A stretch of DNA of 64,000 bases, from NCBI GenBank assembly GCA_951394045.1, contig OX595990.1:2472549-2536548 (forward strand). Direction: 5' to 3'. Below, in pieces: positions 35,122-46,500 of this stretch. Position 1 is the stretch's first letter. The number at the start of each line of letters is the position of its first letter. This DNA is from Nitzschia sp. DOCU1. Its lineage: Eukaryota > Bacillariophyta > Bacillariophyceae > Bacillariales > Bacillariaceae. The notes beneath the pieces were generated by a model, which did not search any database, was not told the origin of the DNA, and saw only the letters and a list, made by a program, of their open reading frames with translations. The position numbers and the translations under genes were made by a program.

Positions 35122-35688
35122 ATACATGACTGTACGACGACGTGTGCTATATTTCTTTTAGCTAGTTGTTTGAATAGTGAATATATGTTCGTCCCTTTTT
35201 TCTCAGAGATCATTGGATCTTTCGTATGGGGTGTAGTCGTTGTTGGACACAGCGCTGCTGTTCGTAGGCAGTATACTGTCTCCCAGCGGGCGTGCTGGCT
35301 AGTTGCAGTAGCCACTACCATAGTCCGACAAAGAGGGCATGGAAAAAGCAAAATATGCTTTCCAAGAAGAGTTTAGGTGATAGTTGATGGTAGGAAATGT
35401 AGAGCAGCGCAGTCCAGGCCTGAGTGGAGTCGTCGTACGGGAACTGATCGAGTCAGATCAGTCATATTCGACTCATTGGAGCTGACTCAGTATCTTTTGG
35501 CGCGTTTTTTTTCTCGGCAAAATTCGCCGCCACGCATCGCACATACACGCCAAAAAGATAATTCACGATGGCCGAGACCGCCATTGGCATTAGTTGGCTT
35601 CACATCACAACTCCCTTTCGGCTTTGCGTGAAATCGCCAATGATGGGGCTGATAAGGAGCTCCTACTAGCACTAGCTTGGTGAAAACC
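35122..35688. promoter_or_regulatory. Promoter region of the photolyase-family gene
   Basis: 567 bp. A TGACTCA bZIP-type box lies at 35483-35489, about 200 bp before the start codon. Whether it is used is not known. Confidence 0.3.
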
Positions 35689-37695
35689 ATGGATATTGTC
35701 TGGTTGAAGCGGGACGTTCGATTGCATGACCATGGACCGTTCGCCGAAGTGGCTCGTTCCAGGAATCCCTTTGTGATTTTGTATCTTTACGAACCCGATC
35801 AACTCGCGGAACCAACCGTCCATGGATCGCATTTGCTATTCATTCATGAAGGACTGGTGGATTTGGATCAGCGTTTGTCAGGCATCACTGCAGCTGACCA
35901 GGAAAGCAATGCTGCTGGTAGAAGGAATGCAGAATGCTTTCAGAACATTACCGTCTGTCACGCCACTATGCTTTCCACTCTGGAAGCGATACATGCCAAG
36001 CATGGCATTGGTCGAGTCCTGGCGCACGAAGAGACGGGTCATTGGCAATCATTTATGCGTGACAAGGAAGTGAGAAAGTGGTGCCGTTCCAAGAATGTTC
36101 CGATGATGGAATACAATCAAACGGGGGTCACAAGGTGTCTGAAAGATCGAAATGACTTTGCCAAAAAGTTCAAGGCATTCATGGCCAAGCCACGTTACAC
36201 TACACCCAAAGTGGAGGATATTCGCAGCCGTCTGGTGGTTTTGCCGGAACTTTCGGGGTACATGCCGCGATACCAGCTTGACATGGAGGCCTTTATCGAG
36301 ATCCCTGCAGAGTACCGCACGGATCGTCGGCAACGTCAACAACGAGGAGGAGAAACCAAGGCACTGGCAACGCTCAACTCCTTTTTGCAAGAACGAGGAT
36401 CGGGCTTTTCCCACGGAATCTCATCGCCGAATTCCTCGTGGTCGTCATGTAGCCGACTCTCGCCGTATCTGAGTTGGGGGCACGTTTCGCTGCGACATGT
36501 CGCCTTTGCATTGCAGAACCGTCAAGACCAACTCCGCAAATGGAAACAACAAGGCCGATATACAGGAACTTGGCTACGATCCTTGCAATCCTTTTCCTCT
36601 CGTCTTCATTGGCGATCGCATTTTATCCAAAAGCTCGAGTCGGAACCAGAAATGGAAAAACGAGACCTATGCTCGGCGTACCAACAATTAAGGCGACAAC
36701 CAGGGGATTGGAACGAGGACAACTACAAAGCATGGGCTACTGGAAATACAGGCTTTCCATTCGTGGATGCGTGCATGAGGTGTTTGTTGGAACATGGGTG
36801 GTTGAACTTCCGCATGCGTGCCATGCTCATCTCGTTTGCAACCTACAATTTATGGCTTGATTGGAAACGTCTCGCACCCCACATGGCGCGCGTCTTTCTT
36901 GACTACGAACCTGGCATTCACTATCCCCAGCTGCAGATGCAAGCGGGGACTACTGGGATCAATGCGATGCGAGTCTACAGCGTGACCAAGCAAGGCAAGG
37001 ATCAAGATCCCGAGGGAGTTTTCATTCGAAAGTTTGTAAAAGAACTCGCAAACGTGCCAAATCAATTTATTCACGAGCCTTGGAAGATGCCATTGTCGAT
37101 GCAGAGAGAGTGTCATGTAATCATTGGTGCGACGAATGCCGATCTTGAGACCAGTGACTGGATAGCCTATCCATCGCCAATTGTCGATGAACAGGATAGC
37201 TCGAGGATCGCCAAGGCGAAAGTGGCTGCTGTTCGCAAGCGAGATGAGACCAAAGAAATGGCGAACAAGGTGTACGAGAAGCATGGAAGTAGAAACAGAC
37301 GGAGAGATGAGCTGAATGGAAAGAAGCCGAAAGCTTTGTCCACGGAAGTCGAGAAGGACAACCCCAATGCACAAAAGAAATTGACGGATCTTTTTGCGCG
37401 AACGTCGGATTCTGCCCAACAAAAGTGCCAGCAGCCACATCTTAGTGAGGAGAAAAAGGGGGCAACACAAACCAGTTTGTTCATACAGAAAGTGGACGAC
37501 AGCAAGAAACGCGGCATTCGTGACACTCCGGTATCGCCCTCTGGGCAACCAGCAGTATCATCAGATGAGAAAAAACAAAAGCTTCACGCCTTCTTCTTGC
37601 CAAACAAGCGCAACAGCTGGAACTGCAAAGCCTGTACATTTTTGAACAGCAAGCCGCTGGGTTTGATGTGTAGTATGTGTGGAACAACAAGGTGA
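35689..37695 (+). CDS. Photolyase/cryptochrome-family protein with C-terminal NZF zinc finger
   Basis: Single exon, 668 residues from ATG 35689 (MDIVWLKRDVRLHDHGPF). Residues 1-190 form the N-terminal photolyase alpha/beta domain. Residues about 225-470 are the FAD-binding helical domain, with RLSPYLSWGHVSLRHV, HWRSHFIQKLE, NTGFPFVDACMRCL, GWLNFRMRAMLISFATYNLW and QFIHEPWKMP. The substrate (CPD, 6-4 or signalling) cannot be decided by eye. The C-terminal extension (about 500-668) is disordered. It carries QKKLTDLF (562-569) and KQKLHAFF (629-636), both resembling PCNA-interacting PIP boxes. It ends in WNCKACTFLN then CSMC, a RanBP2/NZF zinc finger (Cys646, 649, 661, 664) with the Thr-Phe pair and a hydrophobic residue that bind ubiquitin in NPL4/TAB-type NZFs. 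A light-dependent repair enzyme brought to ubiquitinated PCNA is a plausible inference. Confidence 0.85.
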   Translation: MDIVWLKRDVRLHDHGPFAEVARSRNPFVILYLYEPDQLAEPTVHGSHLLFIHEGLVDLDQRLSGITAADQESNAAGRRNAECFQNITVCHATMLSTLEAIHAKHGIGRVLAHEETGHWQSFMRDKEVRKWCRSKNVPMMEYNQTGVTRCLKDRNDFAKKFKAFMAKPRYTTPKVEDIRSRLVVLPELSGYMPRYQLDMEAFIEIPAEYRTDRRQRQQRGGETKALATLNSFLQERGSGFSHGISSPNSSWSSCSRLSPYLSWGHVSLRHVAFALQNRQDQLRKWKQQGRYTGTWLRSLQSFSSRLHWRSHFIQKLESEPEMEKRDLCSAYQQLRRQPGDWNEDNYKAWATGNTGFPFVDACMRCLLEHGWLNFRMRAMLISFATYNLWLDWKRLAPHMARVFLDYEPGIHYPQLQMQAGTTGINAMRVYSVTKQGKDQDPEGVFIRKFVKELANVPNQFIHEPWKMPLSMQRECHVIIGATNADLETSDWIAYPSPIVDEQDSSRIAKAKVAAVRKRDETKEMANKVYEKHGSRNRRRDELNGKKPKALSTEVEKDNPNAQKKLTDLFARTSDSAQQKCQQPHLSEEKKGATQTSLFIQKVDDSKKRGIRDTPVSPSGQPAVSSDEKKQKLHAFFLPNKRNSWNCKACTFLNSKPLGLMCSMCGTTR

Positions 37696-39208
37696 TATCC
37701 AGACGATTCCAAACGTTTTCATTGACTGACCAAGAAGCAAACAAGCCACTATGAGACCGGGCATTGCTGCTAGTAGTGACAGAAGAACATCGTGGAAGCT
37801 TCTTCTGGATACAAGAAACAGCAAATCTGCTCTACAGCGAGCTCTACTCAGGGGCGTAGAAGCGTCGAGTAGAAATGACGAGGTACTGCGGTGTATGTAC
37901 TACCCAGATTGAACAATGGTATTAGCTGCATCATGGCTCTTCTTGGAATTGCACTATTTTGACAGCACGTGTAGTCGACGACTGCTGGTAATCATCTACT
38001 CTTTTATTGCTGAAGGTATTTCTTCTCATGCTGCTGCGATCACTACAGCACTACCACGCTCCACTACTAGAGAGTCGCTTGGTCCTCGCCCGAGTACCTA
38101 CTACCAGTAGAATAAAGAAGTTTCCTTCCCCGCCCGAGTACTCCTCGCGACTACCTAAAGCAGCTGAAACCCAGCTACGACTTGTACTCATCTCCTCTCG
38201 TCTTGAAGACAAGAGATGAGCTAGATTGGATCACTTTCTAGTCCTACGTCTTTCTACCGAGCGAGGCAGTCCTTCTTATCATCCACTATGATACAGGTAA
38301 AGCTCTTCTCTATGATACAATAGCGCCACATTCTCCAAACAAAAAGCGCTGCTCTATCTACCAGGTACAGCTCTACTAGAGTAGCTATTGGCAAACAACA
38401 TCATAATAGCTGGAGAATGATGTGGGGACAGAAATCACGTACATTCGGTCATAGACGATAAATCGGAACATTTGTTCCTGCCTGACGTGGTCGGTGAGAT
38501 TGGGCATTTCGCCGATACTCATCGGAATGGATCTGAAACGGACAAGGGGAGTCGAACCTCAGATCTCAGCCCCCATCGCTTCGATTTAACAGTGATGAAC
38601 AAAGAACTGTCAACACTTATGTGTGATACTTCGTGTTTCCATGTCAGTGGCTATTATTAGCACCCAACCTACCGGTATTATGTACATTTCTGTTTTTTGA
38701 CATTTCGGCCTGGATGTTAGCTTCTGTGGAGTTCTTCATTATTGCGCTTTGCAAGGCCATAATAAAAGAAGATGTTCTCACATTTCGCCCACACTTAACA
38801 GGTATTTCCTTTTATTGGATATGTTCAAGAATGTCAATATGCTATAAGTTAAGGCTATTGCTACTTATTAACCCGGCAAACGCTGCACAACACCACAGGG
38901 AAGGCACGTGCAAAAGTATGATATTTTGCGTTACACCATATCTGTACGACGATATAAGAATTGACGCCCTTTCGTTTCGGTCGATCGTCCATTGAATCAA
39001 ACCTCGTAACTTCTACTCCTGAAGCAACAAGAAGCCAGCAACACGTTCCATTGCTAAAAGGAATACACCAAAGCGTCAAAGTCGGCTCTTGTTGTTCCTT
39101 TATAGTGTGAGTATTTGGTACTTTAATTTTCCGGATCCCCGTTCCATCCTGAAAACAGTCCTTTCAGATTTGAGTAAGAGGGTTTCCTGGTTCGCAGTTA
39201 TTTTAATC
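37696..39208. other. Gene-poor interval
   Basis: 1.5 kb, rich in CTACTA/TAGTAG-type short motifs between about 37760 and 38420. No supportable gene. A stretch near 38545-38600 resembles a tRNA T-arm on the minus strand but does not fold as a tRNA (see rejected items). Confidence 0.4.
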
Positions 39209-39982
39209 ATGAGTCGTTCAACAGATACACCGGAGAAGAAGCCCCCAACGTTGCCGAGACGGAAACGGTCTCACGTCTCGATAAGGAGTGAGCACAGTGA
39301 TTATTCTGGAAACAGAAGCACCCCGTCGATACACGAAGTTACATTGAAGACTGTTGAGTTGACGCCCTGTTCACATGGAAGTCTCGACGAATTTGGTCCG
39401 TCAACACCGGCCAATTCACGCCAACTCCTGTCTCCCTCTAATAGTGCTAGCAACAGTGCCGAGTCTGGACGATCGCGACAGCTTCCCCTGAATGAGGAGC
39501 AACTTGCATCAAAATTAAACGGACTATCCACAGGACCGAGTCCGGACAACTTCCTCACAAAGCCAAAAATCCGTGCCTTTTTCAGTGATTGGTATGAGGA
39601 CTATGAATTAATGTGCGGACAAGGCTATGAGACCTGGTCCCTATTCTTTGAGCGCTACTACAGCTCTGATTTTGTGTATGTTCGCCCTTCGGGGAATCCA
39701 CTGGATCGTGACAGTCTGGCCAAGATGCTCTCCATCGATGTAATTGTCAGGGCGGTAAAATTGGTTTCAATTGATTCTATCACCATTATGAGAGATATGC
39801 GATCGGCCGTTGTTCTTTACACATGCGACCAAGTATTTAGTTACAGGGGGACGATGAACGAAGATCGAGCTGTCGTAAGTTGCGTCCTCGAAATGCGAGG
39901 AAAAGAAATCAAAGTCATTCACGAACATCGAACAAGTGGTAGGCCAATACCGAAAGAGTCGCGGTGGTCATCCATCGAGTGA
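39209..39982 (+). CDS. NTF2-like (SnoaL-type) domain protein
   Basis: 257 residues from ATG 39209 (MSRSTDTPEKK); the frame is open from 39089 but the upstream part is unlikely coding. Residues 1-120 are Ser/Pro/Arg-rich and disordered, with PPTLPRRKRSHVS as a possible nuclear or docking stretch. Residues about 125-245 fit a cone-shaped NTF2/SnoaL-like fold: an N-terminal helix (IRAFFSDWYEDYELM), FFERYYSSDFVYVRPSGNPL (typical turn with loop), then alternating strands SAVVLYTCDQVFSYRG, DRAVVSCVLEMRG and EIKVIHEHRTSGRP. Such domains act as small-molecule enzymes or as dimerisation and transport modules; conserved catalytic residues are not obvious, so no activity is assigned. Confidence 0.7.
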   Translation: MSRSTDTPEKKPPTLPRRKRSHVSIRSEHSDYSGNRSTPSIHEVTLKTVELTPCSHGSLDEFGPSTPANSRQLLSPSNSASNSAESGRSRQLPLNEEQLASKLNGLSTGPSPDNFLTKPKIRAFFSDWYEDYELMCGQGYETWSLFFERYYSSDFVYVRPSGNPLDRDSLAKMLSIDVIVRAVKLVSIDSITIMRDMRSAVVLYTCDQVFSYRGTMNEDRAVVSCVLEMRGKEIKVIHEHRTSGRPIPKESRWSSIE

Positions 39983-40502
39983 GCTGTGGGCTTGCGAAAG
40001 CGTTTTACTGGACAAGCTAGCAGTACTTCATGCCATACCTGGTATAACAGTATGTCTCCGTGCACATATCAGTGCCGTCGACTGATGGTATGTCAACGGT
40101 CTGATATTGAATATCGATCGTGATGAAATCTTCGTCTTCGGCGTTCAAACAAATGCAATGATACCAAAACTTCCAGCGCTAGTTGTTGAAAAAAAGCATC
40201 AAATCTACCGATGAAGGAGGTTGTGCATGACGTAACAAATTTTCCCGATGTCCACTGAGTTGGTCAGCATGTGACATCCCCTCACTACTTGAAAATAACG
40301 CTATTTACTAGAGTTCAGGCATCTTTGTCGAGGACTCTTGTGTAAGAGAACCGGATTGGGCAACAGTGGTCGACGCATCCCCGGCCGCTCCAGCGTACAC
40401 TTCTTTACGCAGGTAAAGCACCTAATCAAACATTCCAATTCCGCTACTTGTAGCACAATTCAAGATCGGTAGGTAGAACCCAAAGCATTCGTTATCACCC
40501 CG
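39983..40502. other. 3' intergenic between convergent genes
   Basis: 520 bp between the stop of the NTF2-like gene and the stop of the leftward 939-residue gene. No gene or repeat recognised. Confidence 0.4.
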
Positions 40503-43322
40503 TTATACGGAAAGCCCGCCCTCTGAGTTGGTATCCGATATCCGGATTCCATCGGCGTCTTGTTCCGCATCAATAATATTGTCAACCACTTCCCCGAATT
40601 CGGAGGGTCGCTCCTCGTTGGTAAAGCTTTGAACTACCTTCAAGAACTTTTGCAGCCGTGTCGGGCTTACTGTCGGTCGGAAACTAAACAGAACTTGATT
40701 GGTTCGTGCCAACAAGACATTCATGGTATTTGGAAAGGGATTCAACAGGCTAGCGGGCACGCTTTCGTCCACTTTAAAATCCAGCTGATCCAAGTCAAAC
40801 GCAGCCGATCGACTGCCAGTAACCACCAATGGAATGTAGCTAGTCACAAACAACATTTGCGATGCCGATATGTAGCACGTTCCGGAAGTGGAAGCACCTT
40901 GCGAAATCTTGAAGCTAAGCAGTGGGACTTCGGGTTGAAGTGCTTGAGGATACCCCGGCCCTCCCTTGTTTACAGCCTTTTCCGCACTTTTCAAAAAGGC
41001 AGTCGCTTCACTAGCAGCCTTTTCGCTACAGACGTGAGCATCACGAAGGGTTTGAACCATCGCCCTCTGATGATTCTGTAGCGTTGCCAACCGATCCATG
41101 ATTTGTGCATTTTTACGACCCAACCGAGCAGATTGTTCCTCGTCATCTTGTTTCACAAATGCATCGTACACCATCTGGACCGCCGTGAGGACGTCGATAT
41201 CCCCAGTAGGCGTCTTTGCGGCAATTTGATTCAAGGCTTCCATGACGACCGTTCCCCAGGGAGGACAAGCGACTTGCGGTGGCGTGTAGTCCAATGGGTA
41301 TTCCTGAAGACTTTTAGATGCTTTTGGAAGTTCCAAAGGAGGAATGTCATAACGTTTGAGCATCGGCTCCAGCAACGTGATGCAAATAGCACAATTGTAC
41401 TCGGCTCCCTTGGCGTAGTCTTCCAAATCCTTGGCTGCTCTAAGGAGGTGATTGATCATGTTTTCACGACTTAATCGTCGCAACTGCGAACAATAATGGA
41501 CATCCAACGTAGGTAGCGAGGGAAATTGTCCAAAGGGCAATGTCGCAATCGTATTGTAGGTACAGTCCCGCGTATCCAACTCATCCACGATACTGTTGGT
41601 AAGGCCCCAGGATACTTGTAATAACGCCCAATCCTTGGAGGACAAGCTGGGTAGCGTCAGCCTTCGAATCGTCGGAGAAGACTTTTTGTTTTCCTCTCTC
41701 ACGGAAGCGCAGCCTTTGAAATTCGACTCCAAATGGGACGCAATCGTCGCTTGCATTTCCCGCTCGCTATTAAAGGCAGTAATGTCACGCAATCCGAGCC
41801 AACTGTGTTGCTGCTTGATTTCCATTTTTCGAAGACCACCCGGCTGTTGTTGTGCTGCCATGAGACGTTGGATCAGACTGCAAGCTTGTTTCATGTGCCG
41901 ATTGGCTTCCTCATTATTTTTGTCCTCCTCCGTTGGTTGCTGTTGAGACTGGTCATTGTTGTTGTCGAGCCCCGTCGTCTCTGAACCAATATTCTCCTGT
42001 TCCTTCTTTTCCTTGCTCTTTTGATGCAATAATTGTCCAAGTTCATGCATTGCCTCTGGATCATCTTGTACATGATAAAATCGAAGAATCAAACGACGTT
42101 CCAGTTCATCATTCTTTTGTGTACAGAGTTGTGCATCGACGACATAGGCCAAGGATTTGTGACTCATGTACACTGCCCCCCGCAAATGACCACCCTGACG
42201 TTTGGATACTAGCGTAGTACATTGTTCTGATGGTAATATTTCAAAGGCATGATGAACTGCATCCATAACGGCACCACATAAGACGTCGGGTCGTATTCGA
42301 ATCGCCACGGTTCGAACGGGGAGTGGTTCATCGTGCAGTGGAACGGGTGGTGGTGGTGGTGGTGGGGGCGGTGTTGACGCTGCCAGAGTCGTAGTGGCGG
42401 GAGTCGCAGGAGTTGTAGCTGATGGAGTTCTGGTGAGTACTCGGCTGATGCGAGACCGCGACGGTGTTGTTGTTTCGGCAGTTGTCGTAGAAGGAGTACT
42501 GGGCACTAGAGTCGTAGTCGTCGGGGCAGGGGACGCCAGGAGGTTCCTGGCGGGTGTTGCCAGTGGCTTGGATGAATGAGGAGCACTCTCATGATACATG
42601 AGACCACTGTACAAACGCTTGAGCTTTCGAAACGGAATAGGCAAACAATAATCCTTGACCAAATGTTGGGAGGTTTCCACCATGTCTCCTTGCAAAAAGG
42701 ACGTCATATCGCAATAATACCACCCACCCATTTTTTCCGTGCCCACTTGAAGATAATCGGCATGATCCTGCAAGGAATAATTTGCCGGTGGCCGACGATC
42801 CAAAGGTGGATCGTCCTTTTTTGTGGACGGCAGTTCCTTGGTGGGTGTATTATTCATCATCATGATAAACGAATGATCGGCGACAATGGTGGTGGCGGGT
42901 GCCACACGACCATAATCGTCATTGCTATCGCCGTCATCTTTACTAGGCGATAATAACAAGGCGTTCATACTGTGCGCAAATTCTAATTCTTCCCGAAGTG
43001 CTTGTTCGGACATGGCCAGTTGTTGTAGTTCATCATCCATATCATCATCTTCTTGTTGCATGGATCGAGTGGCCGTTTCCGCCAGTTCCAAAGCGGACGA
43101 TAATTCCCCGTCGTCCGTCGCAGAAATGTCTTTGAGGACATCTTCCAATTCGCTCATTTGTGGCGCTAAGGCTTCCGCCATTTTTCGAATGTCTTCTTCA
43201 TTCACGTCCTCTTCTTCTTCTTCGTCGGCAGCAAACGAACGACTACGAAAGTCGTCAGGAAACTCATTGTCGTACGAATGGGTTTGAAACAGGCCGGACA
43301 TGTTTCTGGGGCGATTGTCCAA
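40503..43322 (-). CDS. Large acidic protein with possible C-terminal GRAM/PH-like domain
   Basis: Single-exon ORF of 939 residues. The N terminus is strongly acidic (DEEEEEDVNEEDIRKMAEAL), with heptad-like Leu spacing to about residue 120 (coiled coil likely). A mid-region patch GWYYCDMTSFLQGDMVETSQ then LPIPFRKLKRLYSGLMYHES looks ordered. A low-complexity TTT/SSP and nine-Pro stretch follows. The central region (about 330-720) contains helices and conserved-looking hydrophobics but no family I know. Near the end, GTCYISASQMLFVTSYIPL followed by FDLDQLDFKVDES and NVLLARTNQVLFSF resembles the strand order of a GRAM/PH-type lipid-binding domain; this is tentative. No signal peptide. The next start within the frame (MSGLFQTHSYDNEF, 7 codons in) is equally possible. 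Function unknown. Confidence 0.65.
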   Translation of the reverse strand: MDNRPRNMSGLFQTHSYDNEFPDDFRSRSFAADEEEEEDVNEEDIRKMAEALAPQMSELEDVLKDISATDDGELSSALELAETATRSMQQEDDDMDDELQQLAMSEQALREELEFAHSMNALLLSPSKDDGDSNDDYGRVAPATTIVADHSFIMMMNNTPTKELPSTKKDDPPLDRRPPANYSLQDHADYLQVGTEKMGGWYYCDMTSFLQGDMVETSQHLVKDYCLPIPFRKLKRLYSGLMYHESAPHSSKPLATPARNLLASPAPTTTTLVPSTPSTTTAETTTPSRSRISRVLTRTPSATTPATPATTTLAASTPPPPPPPPPVPLHDEPLPVRTVAIRIRPDVLCGAVMDAVHHAFEILPSEQCTTLVSKRQGGHLRGAVYMSHKSLAYVVDAQLCTQKNDELERRLILRFYHVQDDPEAMHELGQLLHQKSKEKKEQENIGSETTGLDNNNDQSQQQPTEEDKNNEEANRHMKQACSLIQRLMAAQQQPGGLRKMEIKQQHSWLGLRDITAFNSEREMQATIASHLESNFKGCASVREENKKSSPTIRRLTLPSLSSKDWALLQVSWGLTNSIVDELDTRDCTYNTIATLPFGQFPSLPTLDVHYCSQLRRLSRENMINHLLRAAKDLEDYAKGAEYNCAICITLLEPMLKRYDIPPLELPKASKSLQEYPLDYTPPQVACPPWGTVVMEALNQIAAKTPTGDIDVLTAVQMVYDAFVKQDDEEQSARLGRKNAQIMDRLATLQNHQRAMVQTLRDAHVCSEKAASEATAFLKSAEKAVNKGGPGYPQALQPEVPLLSFKISQGASTSGTCYISASQMLFVTSYIPLVVTGSRSAAFDLDQLDFKVDESVPASLLNPFPNTMNVLLARTNQVLFSFRPTVSPTRLQKFLKVVQSFTNEERPSEFGEVVDNIIDAEQDADGIRISDTNSEGGLSV

Positions 43323-43549
43323 GTATTAACACACGGACTACCGCAACCCTAAATGAATAATAATAACAAGGAGAGATTGTCAATGATGTCGGTCGGTGGG
43401 GGCAGACCCAAGGCGTCACGACTCCTCTACAACAACTGACAAGTGGAACAAAAAGTCAGTCGTTCTTGGCGTTGTTCTGATGGCAAATGCCAGCACTCTT
43501 GGATAGGATGATGATGAGGAGACGATTTTAATTAACGAGTGGACGCTAG

Positions 43550-46500
43550 CTAATGGGTGATGCCGTTGGCATGCGGTGGTCGGTAGCGCGTGGTGCCTGC
43601 GCGCGTGGCTGGATTGCAACGGCGAAAGCGAGGTGGTCGACCGGGAATGGGGATGTGAGAAAGATCTGATTTTTTGGATGTGTTGAGTTTAGTGATAGCA
43701 CGTTGTATATGATTGGCCAGAGCGATAGAGAAGTTGAGAGCCAGTGTTTGAGTTCCCCATTGTTGTGGAGTAGTGGTGTGGTAGGTGTGGCCGAAGGAGC
43801 CTTGATGCTGGAGTTGCCAGGCGGAGTCTGCAAGAGCAAAGATGCCGATGGGTCCTTTCCGTGCGCGATTGAAGGCCAGTTGGGCGGAGGGATGGAGGAA
43901 GGTTGGAGTGGGAAGTGGCGGAGGAGGTAGAATGGCAGGTTTTTTGCGCGAGTATAAGAAGTGGTGAGCGAAGGAGCCGAGGCCGCCAAACTCGTCCATG
44001 GTGAAGGGTATGAGCTGGATGTTGTTGTTGTTGATAGCAGAAATAATGGCTTCGGCAGATGCGTTGTTGGAGGAGCGTCCATTAAACTTGTGCACGATGC
44101 TTTGACAGTGGGCCACATGGGTAATTTGGTTTTGGAAGTGAAGGGGCCGGTCAGAAGCAGGAGGGAGCACAGAGTCGATGTCGGTTGTTGGGACGATGGT
44201 GACGTCGATGGCGAGGATTTTGGATCCTGTCGAGGAAACTGGGCGTGCGAGTCGTAAGGAGACGTCGGCAGGGCGGCGAGAGGGAAATTCGGGGAGAAGC
44301 CGAGGAGTTTCGAGTGTTGTGTCTCCTGCATGGTCAGTGAGATTCGAGAGGGGGCCCAACTCTTGGCATATGAGGGCTAGTGTGTCTCGGATGCGGTTGG
44401 AGAGCGGTGTTTTGTGATTTTTGCAGGTGAGCAGATGGTCACCAAATATGTCGACGGCGTCTGGGCGGTTGCATCCTGTGCAACGGGTAGGGGTTTGAAA
44501 GAGAGGTAGTCGAAGTTTGCGACAAAGTAGGTGACGGTATTGGGTGGGACTGAGTCGGTTATCAACGAACCGGCGAGGAAGAGAGTGTAGAGGAAGGCTT
44601 GTGATGGGTGTGAGGAGTGATGGGAGAAGATGCTTGATGGGTGTCGGTATGGTGGCCAATAGGTTGGAGTGATGGGCTTGGATGTTGGTTCGGTAAATAG
44701 CAGCCTGGAGGCCGCGGATAGGGGTACTGCGAATGAGTTCGCGGGTGGAGTGAGTGGAGTTGAAATGGTCATGAAGGAAAGAGGTCAGGGCTGGAAAGTA
44801 GTGGCGAAAGCAGGCAATGAGCGAGGTGGGAGTGGTGGTGGTTTGCCATGATGCAAGAGGTCGAGCATGGAATTTGTTGAGTGTGATGTGTTGAGGCGCT
44901 TGGCCACGGGATGGGTAAAGAGGGGAGGGTGGTAAGGAGATGCCGATGGTGGCCATTTGGATAGAACGGAGTAAAGGAATCATGAAGGCGCCAATGGCAG
45001 ATTGAGACGGGTTCCGAAGGCCAAGACCGCCGTCCCGAACAGTAGATTCGATGATGAGTTGGCAGTGCGATGGTAAGGGAAGTGCATGGCCTGTGAGAGT
45101 TGATATTACTTGGTTGTAATCGTTGTGTATTTGGGAGACGAAGGGAGAGGTCCAGTCACCAAGGGATGGAGGTCGTGAGAAGTCAGTGTTGTGCAGAACG
45201 TCCATGGCGAGAAGATGTGTGAGCATATGTGATGCCGAGTTCTTGAAGAGAGAGCCTATTGTTTGCAGGTCGTTGATGCGGTGGGTGAAGCGGAAGATGG
45301 CGTTGGAGAATGAAGTGGAGGCAGTGGAGAGGAAAGAACGGGCATGATCAGTGGAGCCGATTGGTTGTCCAAGAAAGCGTGTGCCGTTTCGCAGGATGTT
45401 TATGTTGTGAGCGTTGGTGGTGGTGGATTGGAGAAGGGGGAGTGCAGTGGAAATGGCGTCGAGAAAGTCTGAAGGAATGAGAGGATCCATGTCTGTTGAT
45501 GGAGAATAGAAAAGTTTTGTTTTGGAAAGCTTGAGGCGGATGCCGATCGGCTCACCAAGGCGCTGAAATTCAGACAAGAAGAAGTGGAGGTCAATCGGGG
45601 CGATGACAATGCTGGTGTCATCAATGATGGAGGAGGTTTGGGCAAGGGAGCCTTGGTTGTCATCGTATTGGAAGCGGAGAGGCGATCTGCTTCTGAGAGC
45701 CGCTCGTGCAGCGAGAGAGGCATTGATTGGGGAAAGGATGGAGTGAAGAGCGAGGCATGACAGAAGTGTAGCCATTGCGTCGCCTTGAGGGAAGCCTTCG
45801 GCTTGGAGAAAGAAGGATGTGGTACCGTCGGGTAGACGGAAATAGCACTTGTTGGGCTCAGAGTACATTAGGTCGAAGAAGGGTATGAGACCGTGAAGTT
45901 CAGGGTGAGTGAGAATCGTTTCGCGAACGGCCGATCGGGAAACTGAGTTAAACATGTTGATTATGTCAAGAAGAACAAGAATACGGGAGGGTGCTTCGTT
46001 CCTGGCTAGTGGAGAAAGGATATATTTGTCGACCAGTGATTGGGTAAGGTGAGTGACGTAGTCGATGCCACCGGATATTGCAAGACCAAATTGTCCTGAC
46101 TGAATCATGATTTGTGTGAGTTCAATCTTGAATAGGGTGTTGAGGTACGCGGCTGAGATGCGGCGGATGGCGGTGCCAATTCCAATCGGACGGAGTTGGG
46201 TAGGGTCCTGTTCGTTCTTGTGGAGAGCAATGAAGCGGCATGGGGAAAGAAGTGGTTTGATGGCCGAAGGGATGTCGTTGCGAATGACGAGGCCGACTAG
46301 GTCCGTCAAGGATTGTAAGTAAGGCATCGTCTTGTCTTTGTCGTTGATGAAAGACTCAAAAGTTGCCATCCCTTTGAGTGTGTCAGTGTAGTCGTTGAAG
46401 GGCCCCGAGGCGGTGGCAGGTTTGAGGAGAGAAAGAGCCCGAAGGAGGATTTGTTTGTCGGTGGGTGGAAGAGGCGTGGTGGAGAGTCGATGGTTGCGTT

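Noticed and set aside
38530..38600. Minus-strand sequence resembling a tRNA T-arm (GGTTCGACTCC)
   Set aside because: The neighbouring bases do not form an acceptor stem or a full T stem, and no D or anticodon arm fits at the right distance.
43961..44257. Plus-strand ORFs opposite the retrotransposon (for example 43961-44257, 49315-49947)
   Set aside because: Gly/Val/Trp-rich shadows produced by the C-rich minus-strand coding sequence; no independent signal.
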